In this document: one piece after another, positions 50,616 to 60,169 of the stretch
Layout of the letters: each line of letters starts with the position of its first letter
How positions within the stretch are numbered: position 1 is the stretch's first letter
Assembly (NCBI GenBank): GCA_017527155.1
Contig: JAFXQI010000060.1
Coordinates: 1 to 64,000, forward strand
Reading direction: 5' to 3'
Origin: Kiritimatiellia bacterium
GTDB lineage: Bacteria > Verrucomicrobiota > Kiritimatiellia > CAIQIC01 > Lenti-01
Length of the DNA: 64,000 nt
Translations under genes and position numbers: made by a program
Notes under the pieces: generated by a model
Database searches by the model: none
What the model was told of the DNA's origin: nothing
What the model saw: the letters and a program-made list of their open reading frames with translations, nothing else

Positions 50616-52123
50616 TGGACGTGACCTATGCCGAAGCCAGGGCCTACCACCGCCGCGTGATCGCCAACGGCGACCTCGCCGCCATCCGCGTCCTCTGCAA
50701 GACCGACCGCTACTTCCTGCTCACCGCCGTCCTGGGCGTCACCGTCGCCCTGCATCCGTGGGTCTACGAGCGGTGCCGCGAGGTCGAGGCCGAACCCGAC
50801 GAGCGTCTCGACCTCTGGAGCCGCGGTCACTTCAAGTCCACCATCATCACCTACGCCGGCATCATCCAGGAAATCCTCCGCAACCCCGAAATCACCGTCT
50901 GCATCATGAGCTACAAGGCCGCCGCCGCCCAGGCCTTCCTCTCGCAAATCAAGCGCGCCTTCGAGTCCAACCCCGTCCTGCTCGCCGCCTTCCCAGACAT
51001 CCTCTTCCCCGAGCGCGCCGACCACACCGGCGACCAGTGGTCCGTCAAGGGTGGCATTACCGTCAAGCGCAAGTCCACCCGCAAGGAACCCACCATCGCC
51101 GCCTCCGGCCTCGTCGAAGGCCAGCTCATCGGCGGACACTACGACCTCCTCGTCTACGACGATGCCGTCGTCCCCGAATCCGTTTCCACCCCCGACCAGG
51201 CCCAGAAGACCACCAACGCCTGGTCCATGTCCCTCAACCTCGGCACCGAGCAGTCCCGCCACTGGTACATCGGCACCCGATACGCCCTCTTCGACACCTA
51301 CGACTACATGATCAAGCACGGCATCCGCGAGCGCCGCCACCTCGCCATCGACGGCGACGGCAACCCCGTCTACTGGCCCAAGGCCGAACTCGAAGAACGG
51401 AGAAAAATCATGACCACCAAAGACTGGGCCTCCCAAATCCTCCAGCAACCCACCGGCGAAGGCGAACTCGTCTTCCGCCCCGAGTGGATGCAGCGCTACC
51501 GCACCATGCCCGACCGCTCGTCCATGAACGTCGCTATCCTCATCGACAGCGCCAACGCCAAGCGCACCGCCAAGGGCGGCAGCGACTACACCGTCGAGCT
51601 CGTCGTGGGATGGTGCCGGGACCGCAACTACTACCTCCTCGACGCCGTCCGTGACCGCATGAGCCTGGCCGAGCGCACCGCGTGCCTCTTCGAGCTGGTC
51701 GAGAGGTGGCAGCCGAACGGGGTATTCTGGGAGCAGGTCGGCGCCATGAGCGACGTCGCCCACGTCCGCGAGCGCCAGGACCAGACCGGCTGGCACTTCG
51801 GCATCACCGAACTCCACCAGACCGTCCCGAAAGACGATCGAATCCACTGGCTCGAACCGACCTTCCGCAACAGCCGCATCTGGACCCCGCAGCACCTCTG
51901 GCGCCGGAGCGTGACGGGCGAAGCCTACGACTTCATGGAAGTCTTCGAGCGCGAAGAATACCTCTCCTACCCATCCGTCAACCACGACGACATGCTCGAC
52001 GACCTCGCCAACATCCACCATCCCACCGTCACCGCCACCATGACCTTCCCCATCGCCCCCCAACCTCCGCTCCCCTCCACACCCGCCACAACCCCCACCG
52101 AATGGCGCCCCGCCAACTGGTAA
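50615..52123 (+). CDS. terL: Terminase large subunit
   Basis: A 502-residue packaging motor and nuclease from GTG 50615. Walker A is SRGHFKST at residues 69-76. Walker B is LLVYDDAV near 180. The coupling region is CIMSYKA. The C-terminal RNase H-like nuclease has VAILIDSANAK (first Asp), FWEQVG and NHDDMLDDLA (last acidic pair). All motifs are intact. It is the last phage gene; in the circular phage map it would be followed by the portal block at 4568. Confidence 0.9.
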   Translation: MDVTYAEARAYHRRVIANGDLAAIRVLCKTDRYFLLTAVLGVTVALHPWVYERCREVEAEPDERLDLWSRGHFKSTIITYAGIIQEILRNPEITVCIMSYKAAAAQAFLSQIKRAFESNPVLLAAFPDILFPERADHTGDQWSVKGGITVKRKSTRKEPTIAASGLVEGQLIGGHYDLLVYDDAVVPESVSTPDQAQKTTNAWSMSLNLGTEQSRHWYIGTRYALFDTYDYMIKHGIRERRHLAIDGDGNPVYWPKAELEERRKIMTTKDWASQILQQPTGEGELVFRPEWMQRYRTMPDRSSMNVAILIDSANAKRTAKGGSDYTVELVVGWCRDRNYYLLDAVRDRMSLAERTACLFELVERWQPNGVFWEQVGAMSDVAHVRERQDQTGWHFGITELHQTVPKDDRIHWLEPTFRNSRIWTPQHLWRRSVTGEAYDFMEVFEREEYLSYPSVNHDDMLDDLANIHHPTVTATMTFPIAPQPPLPSTPATTPTEWRPANW

Positions 52124-52199
52124 CCCACCCTTGCCAAGATTTCTGACAAGCACTGTAAAACTCAATAGAATCACAAGCAAATTCGCAAATCTGAGAGAT

Positions 52200-52264
52200 G
52201 CCGCACCCCCGGAAGTGGCGCAGGACCTTCTGGACAAGCATCGCGTGACTTCCGGAGGTGCGGC
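52200..52264. repeat. 17-bp inverted repeat, possible hairpin
   Basis: GCCGCACCCCCGGAAGT (52200-52216) and ACTTCCGGAGGTGCGGC (52248-52264) are complementary at 16 of 17 positions, with a 31-bp spacer. It lies 76 bp after the TerL stop and could be a transcription terminator stem, a host mobile repeat or part of the junction. There is no T run after it. Confidence 0.65.
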
Positions 52265-52288
52265 TTCCAACCGCGCCGCTGGATGGGA

Positions 52289-52475
52289 GATTGTGGAAAA
52301 CAGGTGGTTTTTCGGCCGGTTTTCGCTTGCCGGAATCGTTGCGGGCGGGACGCCCGCTCCCCCAGCCTCCACCCGATTTCCCATCCGTTTTCCGCCCGAG
52401 TTGTCCATGTTGTCTCAAGAAGTCCACTCTCCAAGCGTTCCTTGTCCGCGAAGCGGTTTTCATGCTTTTCAATGT
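52289..52475 (+). repeat. Composite intergenic repeat, copy 2
   Basis: GATTGTGGAAAA, GGTTTTTCG, the GCGGGCGGGACGCCCGC hairpin, CCACCCGATTTCCC and the TGTCCGCGAAGCGGTTTTC tail occur in the same order as at 2041-2172. It is longer than copy 1 because about 50 bp lie between the hairpin block and the tail. Confidence 0.65.
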
Positions 52476-52580
52476 CGAAAACAATTGTCGGAAATTGCCG
52501 TAATGGTCTGGCAATCCTTCTTCTCGCTTGAGTCGTTGTCCCCTTTGTCCCTTTTGTTGCCCGAAAACGGACCGAAAATT

Positions 52581-52682
52581 TTTTCCAATCATTGGAAAAC
52601 GCGCGAAAAATTTTTCCAATCATTGGAAAAATCCGGCCATTTTTTCCAACCATTGGAAAAATATTTTCCAATCATTGGAAAA
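52581..52682. repeat. Four-unit palindrome array, TTTTCCAATCATTGGAAAA family
   Basis: Perfect or near-perfect 19-bp palindromes lie at 52581-52599, 52612-52630, 52642-52660 (one changed base pair, CCAACCATTGG) and 52664-52682. The first three with their spacers match the array at 184-254. Any transcript would form consecutive hairpins. Confidence 0.85.
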
Positions 52683-52762
52683 CGGCCGTTTCCCCGGTGA
52701 GCTACCAGATTGGCCAAAACCCGGAGGCTTGAAGCGGGGTGGGGGAGGGGCGGAGAGAGCGA

Positions 52763-52879
52763 CAAGTGACGAGATGCGGTGCGGCCTCCGGCGCGGCGGG
52801 ATGTGAATCGGCAAGCGGGCGGGCCGCCCGCGCTCCGGCAGATGGGCGGGCCGAGGGCCGCACCGCATCATGTCACTTG
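52763..52879. repeat. 117-bp element with 24-bp terminal inverted repeats
   Basis: CAAGTGAC..GATGCGGTGCGGCC at 52763-52786 is inverted at 52856-52879, with 22 of 24 positions matching. The interior is GC-rich with a GGGCGGGCCGCCCGC hairpin and no coding potential. The structure is that of a small non-autonomous mobile element. A single arm is found at 4302-4325, on the other side of the prophage. Confidence 0.7.
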
Positions 52880-53011
52880 CCCTTGCGAAGGTGGTGCCGT
52901 TGTCGATTGTGCGTTCCGCGCAGGCATACACCTCCGGGCATAGGGAGTTCCACGGCCGTGAGGTCGCGCGGAAGCGCGACCCTCCCGGTGCACCAAGCAG
53001 TGGAAAGGGGG

Positions 53012-56000
53012 TCAGTCGGAGGAGGGGGCGGGGGAGACGCGGAGGGTGCCGAACCAGGTGGCGTCGAGGTTCGTGCGGAGGGTGATGTCGGCGCCGGTGC
53101 CGGGGCCGAGGTCGTTCGTGAGCGGGGCGGAGAGGAGGTTCGTGCGGTACAGGAGCCGGTACCAGCGGCCCGTGCGGGAGGCGAAGCGGAAGACGGCCTG
53201 TGTCGCCGTGGTCAGGTCCTGCCGGAGTTCGAGCTTGAGGACGCTCGCGGCATCGGTGGGGCAGGTGTCGGCGAGGTATTCGTCCCAGGTGGTCATGCCG
53301 TCGGAGTCGGCGTCGGCGGCGGGGGCGAAGGCGGGGGCGTTGGAGGTGGCGCCGAAGCGGTCGGCGAGCCACTGGGCGAAGGCGTCTTCGGCGGTCGCGA
53401 TGCGCAGGGGGATGACCGCGGTGGCGGTGCCGTGGCGGTTGGTGGCGGTGACGGTGAAGGTCTGGGTGCCGTAGATGCGGTCGGCGGCGGCGGGAAGGTA
53501 GGCGAGGGTGCAGGTTCCGGCATGGGCGGCGGCGTCCCAGGCGTTGGTCGCGAGCGAGAAGGGGCCGTCGGCGGAGGAGTTCTTGACGGTGACGGCGGGG
53601 CGCGGGTCGCCGGAAATGCCGAAGGTGACGGTGTCCTGGACGCCGACGGTGAAGTCGGGGAGGGTGGCGGGGATGTCGAGGACGGGGATGGCGCCGGTGG
53701 CGGTGGTGGTGAAGTCGAGGACGGGGGATTCTTCGGTTTCCCAGCCGGCGCCCTGCGCGCGGACGGTGGCGTGGTAGGTGGTGGAGGCGGTGAGGTTGGT
53801 CAGGAGGCAGGTGGGGGCGGGGCAGTTGGCGGGCATGCCGTCGAGGAGGGTCTGGGTGCCGCCGGCGAAGGTGAGCAGGATGTCGTGGAGGTAGGTGGTG
53901 CGGTTGGCGGAGAGGTAGAGGCGGTAGACGGTGCCCGCGGGCTGCGCGGCGGCGAAGGCGAGGGTGTTGGATGTGGTGGTGGTGGTGAGGGTGAAGGTCC
54001 TGGCGTCGGTGAAGGTTTGTCCGCCGTCGGTGCTGGCCTGGAGCTTGAGGGTGGCGGTGGAACGGGCGCAGCGGGCGAGGACGGTGATGGCGGTGACGCG
54101 GTCGAGGGGCGGGAAGCGGAGCCAGGCGCCGCGGGTGTCGAGGGCGAGGGTGGAGGCGGAGCCGATGCCGCTGGCGGCGGCGGAAGTGCCGTTGGTGTGG
54201 AGGGTGGCGTCGAGGTAGGCCCAGTCGCCGGAGGCGGTGGTCTGGGTGGTGACGGAGGAGGAGAGGAAGTAGTCCCACCATCCGCCGGAGGAGGAGGGGG
54301 CGTTGGTCCAGTCCTGGAAGTCGATGGCGAGGTCGGTGGTGGCGCCGCCGCCGTCGGAGGTGTAGACGGTGAGGACGTAGTTGGTGGCGCCGTCGATGGG
54401 GGTCCAGTCGAGGCGGGCGGTGGTGGCGGCGACGGCGGACACGGCGTTGGTCGGGCGGTCGAGGGAGGCGGTGGTGAAGTTGCGGGTGGCGCCGACGGCG
54501 TCGCCGACGCGCAGGCGCCAGTAGTAGAGGGTGTCGGGGAGGAGGTTTTCGGCGAGGTAGCCGACGTCGAGCTGGTTGGTGCCGGAGACGGGGCTTTCGT
54601 CGGCGACGTGTTTGTTGCCGAAGGCGGCGGTGGTGCCCCACTCGAAGACGGCGGAGAGGGGATCGTCGGAGTTGGGGGTGACGTAGCCGTAGAGGTAGGC
54701 GCTGACGGCGGTGGGGAGGATTTCTTCGGTGAGGATCTCGGGGTCGCGGTGGGGCTGGGTGATGGCGAGGGAGGCGGGGAATTCGAAGGTGGCGGCGTCC
54801 CAGCCGGGGCCGGATTGGACGGTGACGACGGCGGTGTAGAGGCCGATGTCGGCGGGGGCGTCGGTGTAGGTGGTGCCGCCGTCGGGGGTGTAGGCGACGG
54901 TCCAGGCGGCGGCGGCGGGGGTGACGTAGAAATCGTTGGTGTGGACGGCGCCGTTCCATTCGACGGTGACTTCGGCGGCGAGTTCGCAGGTGGCTTCGGT
55001 GGCGAGGCGGGAGACGAGGAGGATGTTGTCGAGATCGACTTGCTTGGAGGAGGAGCCGCCGTCGGAGCGGAGGCGGAAGTGGGCGCCGGGGGGGATGCCG
55101 AGGCCGACGAGGACGGCGTTGGTGAGGGAGGAGGCGGAGGAAGTGGGGATGGCGCCGTAGGTTTCCCAGGTGGCGCAATCGTTGGTGGAGGCTTCGACGA
55201 GGATGTCGGGGGTGCCGGTGTTGGAGCCGTAGCGGCCGAGGAAGAGGGAGAGGATGTGCAGGCCGTTGGTGAGGGGGCCGGTGAGGGTCAGGGTGGCGTT
55301 GGTGCGGGTGCGCATGGCGCGCTCGCCGATGCGTTTGTCGCCGGCGGCGGAGCCGAGGAGGGTTTCGGGGGAGAGGGTCCAGTCGCGGCCGGAGGCGGTG
55401 AAGGCGACGGTGTCGGCCCAGCGGGTTTTGGTGACGTTTTCGAAGTCGAGGAAGAAGGTTTCGGTGCGGCCTTCCCATTCGGCGGGGTCGAAGTCGGGGT
55501 CGCAGGCGTTGCCGAGGTGGTCGCCGTCGTAGTCTTCCTGGAGGGGGTTGTATTCGGCGGGGCAGTTGTCGATTTCGTTGGGCACGGCGTCGCCGTCCAT
55601 GTCGGGGTCGCAGTCGTCGCCGTAGCCGTCGTCGTCGATGTCGGACTGGATGGTGTTGGCGGTGGACGGGCAGTTGTCTTCGTCGTCGAGCAGGCCGTCG
55701 GCGTCGGTGTCCACGCGGGCGAGGCGGAGGGCGCCGTTGGTCTGGTTCTTGTTGAGGGCGCCGGGGGTGGCGTTGGTGGAGGACCAGGCGGGGAGGGCGT
55801 AGAGGCCGGGGTCGGTGCAGCCGGTGCGGATGTCGTCGGGGCACTGGAGGGAGAAGGCGGCGGCGGCGGGGGCGGCGCCGAGGCAGTGGAGGTAGTTGGC
55901 GGCGCCGCGGGCGACGTCGGTTGAGACGCCGGTGGGGAGCTTCATCTCCACGAAGTCGTTGGTGGAGGCCAGGGCGACGGCGTCCACGACGGCGCCGGCG

Positions 56001-58303
56001 GCGTTCTTGAGGATCAGCATGCGCGGGGCGGTGTCGGAGATGAGGCCGCCGGAGGCGCTCTCGGGGGAGTTGGTGATGGCGAAGTCGCGGTTCTTGGTGG
56101 CGGAGCCGCCCGCGACGAAGAAGCCGACGGGGTTGCCGAACGGGTCGGTGGCGTTGTCGTTGGAGGGGATGGCGCAACCGGCGGGGAAGGTGCAGCGCCA
56201 TACGAGGGAGGCGGATTTGTTGCGCAGCTCGATGGCCCAGCCGGAGAGGTCGAGGCCGGCGGCGCCGACCAGCTCGACGAATTCGTTGGTGGCGCCGGAG
56301 GCCTTGACTTCGTTGATGAGGACGTCGGTGAGGTTGGTCGCGGCGGCGCTGCCCGGGAAGGTGTAGCTGCGGACGGCGGAGGAGAGGGGGCTCCAGCCGC
56401 CGGGGCCGTCGAAGGCGAGCGAGACGTAGTAGTCCATGGAGCTGCCGGCGGACTGGGCGCCGTTGGTCGCGGCGGAGAGCCAGGCGGTGCCGGCGGCGTT
56501 GGTCATCGCGGCGGTGTGCCAGTCGCTGCCGTCCACGCGGAAGTGCGCCGCCATCGAGAGGTTCGAGGCGAGGACGTTGGGGGTGGCCGTGGCGGAGAAG
56601 CGGAAGTCCTCGGAGGCAAGCGGGGCCATGGAGGCGCCTTCGGCGGCGCGGAGGGAGACGTCGGTGATGGCCGCGTTGGCTTCGGCGACGGCGAGGTGGG
56701 AGCCGGGGGTGGCGTCGGCGGCGGGGGCGATGGTCCACTCGGCGGCGTGCCAGGTGGACATCGGCTCGGTGACGCCGGGGATGCGGGAGGCGGCGGAGTC
56801 GGTGTAGTCCCACGCCTTGCCGGTGCCGTCGACGCCGATGGCGCCGTAGATGTCGTGGACGGCGCCGGCGGCGTTGCGCAGGACGATGGCGTCGTTGCCG
56901 TCGGCATAGCCGACGTCCTGCCAGACGGCGTCGGGGGCGCGGCCCCAGGCGCGGCGGGCGGAGGCGGTGTCGCAGGCGAGCCAGCAGGCCGCGCCGGCGG
57001 CGAGGGTGATTCCGTCGAGGGCGCGGGTCGCGGCGGCGACGGAGGAGCCGTCGGGGTAGAGTTCGAGGGCGTAGCCGGAGAGGTCGAGGGGGCCGTTGCC
57101 GGTATTGCAGATTTCGACGTAGTTGGCGGAGGCGTTGGCGGCGTTGTGGACCACTTCGGAGAGGATCGCGACCGGGGTCAGGCCGCCGATCTCGTCGATC
57201 ATGTGGAAGTCGCTGAAGACCATCAGGTGGTCGGAGGCGTTCGTGCTGGAGGCGGGGTCGGGGAGCGGGCCGGGCTTGCGGAGGCCGGGGGAGGCGGCGG
57301 AGTCGTTGGCGGAGTGGTAGACCTCGGCGACGGGCGCGCCGTAGCTGCTGGCCATGATCTCGGGGCTGAAGAGGATGTAGTCGAGGCGGTAGACGCTGCC
57401 CCACTCCGTGACCCAGTTGGAGGAGGTGCCGGTCTGGAAGGCGGCCACGGGGCGGACGTCGCCGTAGCGCTCGGTGGGGTAGGGGCGGTAGTCCATCGTG
57501 ACGGAGGCGCGGGCGTCGTTCGTGACGTACCAGGGGTGGTCGCGGCCGAGGACGAAGTTGGCGCCGGAGCCGAAGGTGCCGTTGGTCTCGTACTTGTGGA
57601 ACTGGGCGTAGGTGAAGGAGGCCGGCTGGAAGGTGGAGGCCTCGGACTGGGCGTCCCAGCGGCCGGGGGCGGAGTCGTTGAAGTCGCCGAGGACCACGTA
57701 CTCCACGTCGTTCTCGTCCGCGCCGAGGATGCGCTCCTCGACGAATTCGCGGACGCGGCGCGCCTCCAGGCCGCGGTGGATGCGCAGCGGGATGCTCACC
57801 GTCGTCGCCGCCGAGTGCAGCGTGACGACGTGCAGGGGGTTCAGGGCGCCGGGGACCTCGATTTTCGCGTGGATGGGCCAGCGCATGAACTCGACGGCGT
57901 CCGGGTCGTGGTAGTTCTCCTTGACGATGTCCGCGGCCGTGATGGGCCAGACGCTGAAGACGGCCACCTTGTCGCCGCTGGCGGTGGTGCGTCCCGTGCC
58001 GGGGTTCTGCATGAAGGCGCGGTACGGCAGCGGCTTGGGCATCGTGGCGAAAAGGGCCGTGAGCACCGCTTCCTGCGAGGAGGAGACCTCCTGGAGCGCC
58101 AGCACGTCCGGCTGCACGCGCTTGACGATGTTCGAGAAGGCCCCGAGCGTCGCGTCGCCCCCCTTCGACAGGTTGCAGAGGTTCATCGTCGCGATGCGCA
58201 CGTCCACGGCGCGCGCCGCGGTGGTCCCGAACAGCAGCAAGGCACACGCCGCCGTTGCCCATGTCCGAACACGATGATGAACACCCTTGGATGGATTCTG
58301 CAT
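53012..58303 (-). CDS. Giant secreted endonuclease/exonuclease/phosphatase-domain protein
   Basis: A 1763-residue exported protein. A signal peptide covers residues 1-32 ([17 protein letters not shown]). The EEP catalytic domain (about 33-360) has [43 protein letters not shown] and [11 protein letters not shown], the usual nuclease signatures. Lamin-tail-like domains follow near 375 ([20 protein letters not shown]) and 655 ([15 protein letters not shown]). Thrombospondin-type-3-like Ca repeats lie at about 860-940 ([13 protein letters not shown]). Fibronectin-III-like modules follow in the 1280-1400 region, and a C-terminal [19 protein letters not shown] Ca-binding stretch. It probably acts extracellularly on DNA or phosphate esters. 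ATG 58303 is chosen for the signal peptide. Confidence 0.85.
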   Translation of the reverse strand: MQNPSKGVHHRVRTWATAACALLLFGTTAARAVDVRIATMNLCNLSKGGDATLGAFSNIVKRVQPDVLALQEVSSSQEAVLTALFATMPKPLPYRAFMQNPGTGRTTASGDKVAVFSVWPITAADIVKENYHDPDAVEFMRWPIHAKIEVPGALNPLHVVTLHSAATTVSIPLRIHRGLEARRVREFVEERILGADENDVEYVVLGDFNDSAPGRWDAQSEASTFQPASFTYAQFHKYETNGTFGSGANFVLGRDHPWYVTNDARASVTMDYRPYPTERYGDVRPVAAFQTGTSSNWVTEWGSVYRLDYILFSPEIMASSYGAPVAEVYHSANDSAASPGLRKPGPLPDPASSTNASDHLMVFSDFHMIDEIGGLTPVAILSEVVHNAANASANYVEICNTGNGPLDLSGYALELYPDGSSVAAATRALDGITLAAGAACWLACDTASARRAWGRAPDAVWQDVGYADGNDAIVLRNAAGAVHDIYGAIGVDGTGKAWDYTDSAASRIPGVTEPMSTWHAAEWTIAPAADATPGSHLAVAEANAAITDVSLRAAEGASMAPLASEDFRFSATATPNVLASNLSMAAHFRVDGSDWHTAAMTNAAGTAWLSAATNGAQSAGSSMDYYVSLAFDGPGGWSPLSSAVRSYTFPGSAAATNLTDVLINEVKASGATNEFVELVGAAGLDLSGWAIELRNKSASLVWRCTFPAGCAIPSNDNATDPFGNPVGFFVAGGSATKNRDFAITNSPESASGGLISDTAPRMLILKNAAGAVVDAVALASTNDFVEMKLPTGVSTDVARGAANYLHCLGAAPAAAAFSLQCPDDIRTGCTDPGLYALPAWSSTNATPGALNKNQTNGALRLARVDTDADGLLDDEDNCPSTANTIQSDIDDDGYGDDCDPDMDGDAVPNEIDNCPAEYNPLQEDYDGDHLGNACDPDFDPAEWEGRTETFFLDFENVTKTRWADTVAFTASGRDWTLSPETLLGSAAGDKRIGERAMRTRTNATLTLTGPLTNGLHILSLFLGRYGSNTGTPDILVEASTNDCATWETYGAIPTSSASSLTNAVLVGLGIPPGAHFRLRSDGGSSSKQVDLDNILLVSRLATEATCELAAEVTVEWNGAVHTNDFYVTPAAAAWTVAYTPDGGTTYTDAPADIGLYTAVVTVQSGPGWDAATFEFPASLAITQPHRDPEILTEEILPTAVSAYLYGYVTPNSDDPLSAVFEWGTTAAFGNKHVADESPVSGTNQLDVGYLAENLLPDTLYYWRLRVGDAVGATRNFTTASLDRPTNAVSAVAATTARLDWTPIDGATNYVLTVYTSDGGGATTDLAIDFQDWTNAPSSSGGWWDYFLSSSVTTQTTASGDWAYLDATLHTNGTSAAASGIGSASTLALDTRGAWLRFPPLDRVTAITVLARCARSTATLKLQASTDGGQTFTDARTFTLTTTTTSNTLAFAAAQPAGTVYRLYLSANRTTYLHDILLTFAGGTQTLLDGMPANCPAPTCLLTNLTASTTYHATVRAQGAGWETEESPVLDFTTTATGAIPVLDIPATLPDFTVGVQDTVTFGISGDPRPAVTVKNSSADGPFSLATNAWDAAAHAGTCTLAYLPAAADRIYGTQTFTVTATNRHGTATAVIPLRIATAEDAFAQWLADRFGATSNAPAFAPAADADSDGMTTWDEYLADTCPTDAASVLKLELRQDLTTATQAVFRFASRTGRWYRLLYRTNLLSAPLTNDLGPGTGADITLRTNLDATWFGTLRVSPAPSSD

Positions 58304-58534
58304 TTCCGGCAACCTCGTCCCCGTTTCCTTACTCCCCCACGCACGCACGCGCAAGACAATTCGGACGGGGAGGCATGGTACGGACGCATCTCCGGTTTGT
58401 GCCCGGTCTCCACCGGGAGACCTCGACCCAACCGTCCGTTCGCGGGACGCCGCGTGCGTGTGTTTCCTTGTTGCGTCGGGGGAGAGGGTGTGGTAGGTTG
58501 TCGCGCGTTTTGCAAAAGGAAAAGACAGGAATCC
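58304..58534. promoter_or_regulatory. Divergent promoter region between the giant nuclease and infA
   Basis: A 231-bp divergent spacer that must drive both genes. It includes a GGTCTCC/GGAGACC hairpin near 58410-58430. A possible infA promoter has TTGTTG near 58470 and GGTAGGTT about 17 bp on. Both elements are weak matches to consensus. Confidence 0.35.
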
Positions 58535-58759
58535 ATGGCGAAAGAGAATGATTTGGTAACCGTGTCCGGCGAAGTGATCAAGGTGCTGCCGGCGACCATG
58601 TACCGCGTGCGCCTCGACGGCGGGCATGAAATCCTCGGACACATTTCGGGCAAGATGCGCAAGCATTTCATCAAGATCACGACCGGCGACCGCGTCACCG
58701 TCGAAATCAGCCCCACCGACCTGACCAAGGGGCGCATCACGTTCCGCGAGAAGACCTGA
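58535..58759 (+). CDS. infA: Translation initiation factor IF-1
   Basis: A 74-residue S1/OB-fold protein that binds the A site of the 30S subunit during initiation. [40 protein letters not shown] and [20 protein letters not shown] are near-universal IF-1 segments. The length is normal. It has its own upstream region, with AAAGGAAAAGACAGGA before ATG. Confidence 0.95.
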   Translation: MAKENDLVTVSGEVIKVLPATMYRVRLDGGHEILGHISGKMRKHFIKITTGDRVTVEISPTDLTKGRITFREKT

Positions 58760-58823
58760 GCCGGTTTTCCCGAATTCCCGTCCCCTCTGGAAAATCGCCG
58801 CCAAGCGGCAAAGGAGCAACAAC

Positions 58824-59201
58824 ATGAGCATAGCAAGCGAATTCCGCGAGTTCGCCGTGAAGGGCAACGTGGTGGACATGGCCGTCGGCATCATCATCGG
58901 CGGCGCGTTCGGCAAGATCGCCAACTCGCTGGTGGCCGACATCATCATGCCGCCGATCGGCGTGCTGCTGGGCAAGGTGAACTTCACCGACCTCAAGTGG
59001 GTCATCCAGCCGGGCGTTCCGGCGGTCGAAGCGTCGGAAGGCGTGGAAGCCGTGGCGGCGGTGCCCGAAGTGGCCATCAACTACGGGACGTTCATCCAGA
59101 CGGCGCTGGATTTCTTCATCGTGGCCGTCGCGGTGTTCCTGCTGGTCAAGGGCATCAACACCCTCCGCCGCAAGAAGGACGCGGCGGACGCCAAGGCCTG
59201 A
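58824..59201 (+). CDS. mscL: Large-conductance mechanosensitive channel
   Basis: A 125-residue inner-membrane channel that opens under membrane tension to release solutes. [20 protein letters not shown] followed by [20 protein letters not shown] is the TM1 signature. TM2 is [16 protein letters not shown], followed by the basic cytoplasmic helix. The periplasmic loop is Val/Ala/Glu-rich. Length and topology are normal. Confidence 0.95.
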   Translation: MSIASEFREFAVKGNVVDMAVGIIIGGAFGKIANSLVADIIMPPIGVLLGKVNFTDLKWVIQPGVPAVEASEGVEAVAAVPEVAINYGTFIQTALDFFIVAVAVFLLVKGINTLRRKKDAADAKA

Positions 59202-59208
59202 TTCCGCC

Positions 59209-59685
59209 ATGAGCCGCGCCGTCTATGCCGGCACGTTCGACCCCATCACGCTCGGCCACCTCGACGTGGCGACGCGGGCGGCGAAGCGGTTCGACCACGT
59301 GACGCTGGCGGTATCCGCCGAGTCGCGCAAGAACCTGCTGTTCAGCACCGAGGAGCGCCTGGACCTGGCGCGGCGGAGCCTGGCGCACCTGCCGAACGTG
59401 GACGTGCAGCCCTTCACGGGCTTGCTCGTGGAGTGGGCGCGGGAGCACGGGGAGGGGACGCTGATCCGGGGGTTGCGGGCGTTCAGCGACTTCGAGTACG
59501 AATTCCAGATGGCGCTGACGAACCGCAAGCTGGCGCCGGACGTGGAGACGCTGTTCCTGATGCCCAGCGAGGAATACAGCACGGTCAGCTCGACGCTCGT
59601 GCGGGAAATCGCGTCGCTGCACGGTCCGCTGGAACGGTTCGTGCCGCCGTGCGTCGCGGAAGCACTCCGCGCGAAGCATGCCTGA
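59209..59685 (+). CDS. coaD: Phosphopantetheine adenylyltransferase
   Basis: A 158-residue enzyme catalysing the fourth step of coenzyme A synthesis (4'-phosphopantetheine + ATP to dephospho-CoA). The nucleotidyltransferase motif is GTFDPITLGHLDV with T-x-GH. RGLRAFSDFEYEFQMALTNR and EEYSTVSSTLVREIA are CoaD-specific. The length is typical. It overlaps the downstream DUF523 gene by 8 bp. Confidence 0.95.
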   Translation: MSRAVYAGTFDPITLGHLDVATRAAKRFDHVTLAVSAESRKNLLFSTEERLDLARRSLAHLPNVDVQPFTGLLVEWAREHGEGTLIRGLRAFSDFEYEFQMALTNRKLAPDVETLFLMPSEEYSTVSSTLVREIASLHGPLERFVPPCVAEALRAKHA

Positions 59686-60169
59686 AGCGCCGCTGGCCGT
59701 CGTGAGCGCCTGCCTGCTCGGGCGCGACTGCCGCTACGACGGGCGGAACAAACGGGTTCCGGGCCTGGGGGTGGCGTTGCGGGCCGCCGGCTTCGAGATC
59801 CGGCCCCTTTGCCCGGAGACCGATTCCGGGCTGGGGTGCCCGCGCCCGCCGATGGACCTGCATCCGGTCCCGCCGCCAGACGGTCCCCTGCGCGCGCTGC
59901 GGGCCGACGGTACCGACTGCACGCCCGTCCTGGAGCGCTGGATCGGGGAGACGGTCGCGTCGCTCCGCGTCCGCCCCCCGGCGTTGTGCGTACTCAAGAG
60001 CAAGAGCCCCAGCTGCGGGGTGCGGCCTCCCCGGCCCGGGCTGTTCGCCACCGCGCTGGCCCGGGCGTTCCCGGGGATGCCCATTCTCGATGAAACCGAC
60101 CCGCTGCCCGATCCGGACGCGCGGCAGGACAGGCGAACGGGGTGCAAGACGGCCCCCGCTCACTCGTAG
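59678..60169 (+). CDS. DUF523 family protein
   Basis: A 163-residue protein. SACLLGRDCRYDGRNK at the N-terminus, CPETDSGLGCPRPPMDL and LKSKSPSCG give the family's conserved Cys set. DUF523 is widespread and probably metal or Fe-S binding; its reaction is not established. It is cotranscribed with coaD (8-bp overlap) and converges on the pseudopilin gene, overlapping its end by 10 bp. Confidence 0.85.
   Translation: MPEAPLAVVSACLLGRDCRYDGRNKRVPGLGVALRAAGFEIRPLCPETDSGLGCPRPPMDLHPVPPPDGPLRALRADGTDCTPVLERWIGETVASLRVRPPALCVLKSKSPSCGVRPPRPGLFATALARAFPGMPILDETDPLPDPDARQDRRTGCKTAPAHS

Larger units (their letters stand above)
4568..52123 (+). mobile_element. Integrated podovirus-like prophage (BPP-1/T7-like morphogenesis genes)
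   Basis: The element runs from the first gene before the portal to the stop of the large terminase. Head genes resemble Bordetella phage BPP-1 and tail genes resemble T7 gp11/gp12, which suggests a short-tailed virion. The layout is late module (+), low-GC moron-like pair, minus-strand lysogeny genes, and early module (+) ending with TerS-TerL. Boundaries are gene-based because no att repeats were found. Except for two frameshifts in one internal virion gene and the missing integrase, every module appears intact. Confidence 0.85.
52124..53011. other. Intergenic spacer at the right edge of the prophage, repeat-rich
   Basis: Nearly 890 bp with no supported gene. In order it holds an AT-rich 75 bp that may be the phage/host junction, a 17-bp inverted repeat (52200-52264), composite repeat copy 2 (52289-52475), the four-unit palindrome array (52581-52682) and the GATGCGGTGCGGCC inverted-repeat element (52763-52879). 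From 52880 to 53011 nothing is recognised. Confidence 0.7.

Noticed and set aside
4420-52210. GATGCCGCA shared near both prophage edges as an attachment core
   Set aside because: Only 9 bp match, flanking bases differ, and similar GATGCSG words are frequent in this GC-rich DNA and in the host repeat families.
52739-55924. Long plus-strand open frame with Gly/Val/Ala/Glu-only composition
   Set aside because: Low-complexity shadow of the minus-strand giant nuclease, whose domains are clear. No ribosome site or motif supports it.
52620-58262. Second minus-strand open frame of about 1880 codons rich in Arg/Pro/His
   Set aside because: Out-of-frame shadow of the giant nuclease gene; its composition is unlike any protein family and it runs through the palindrome array.
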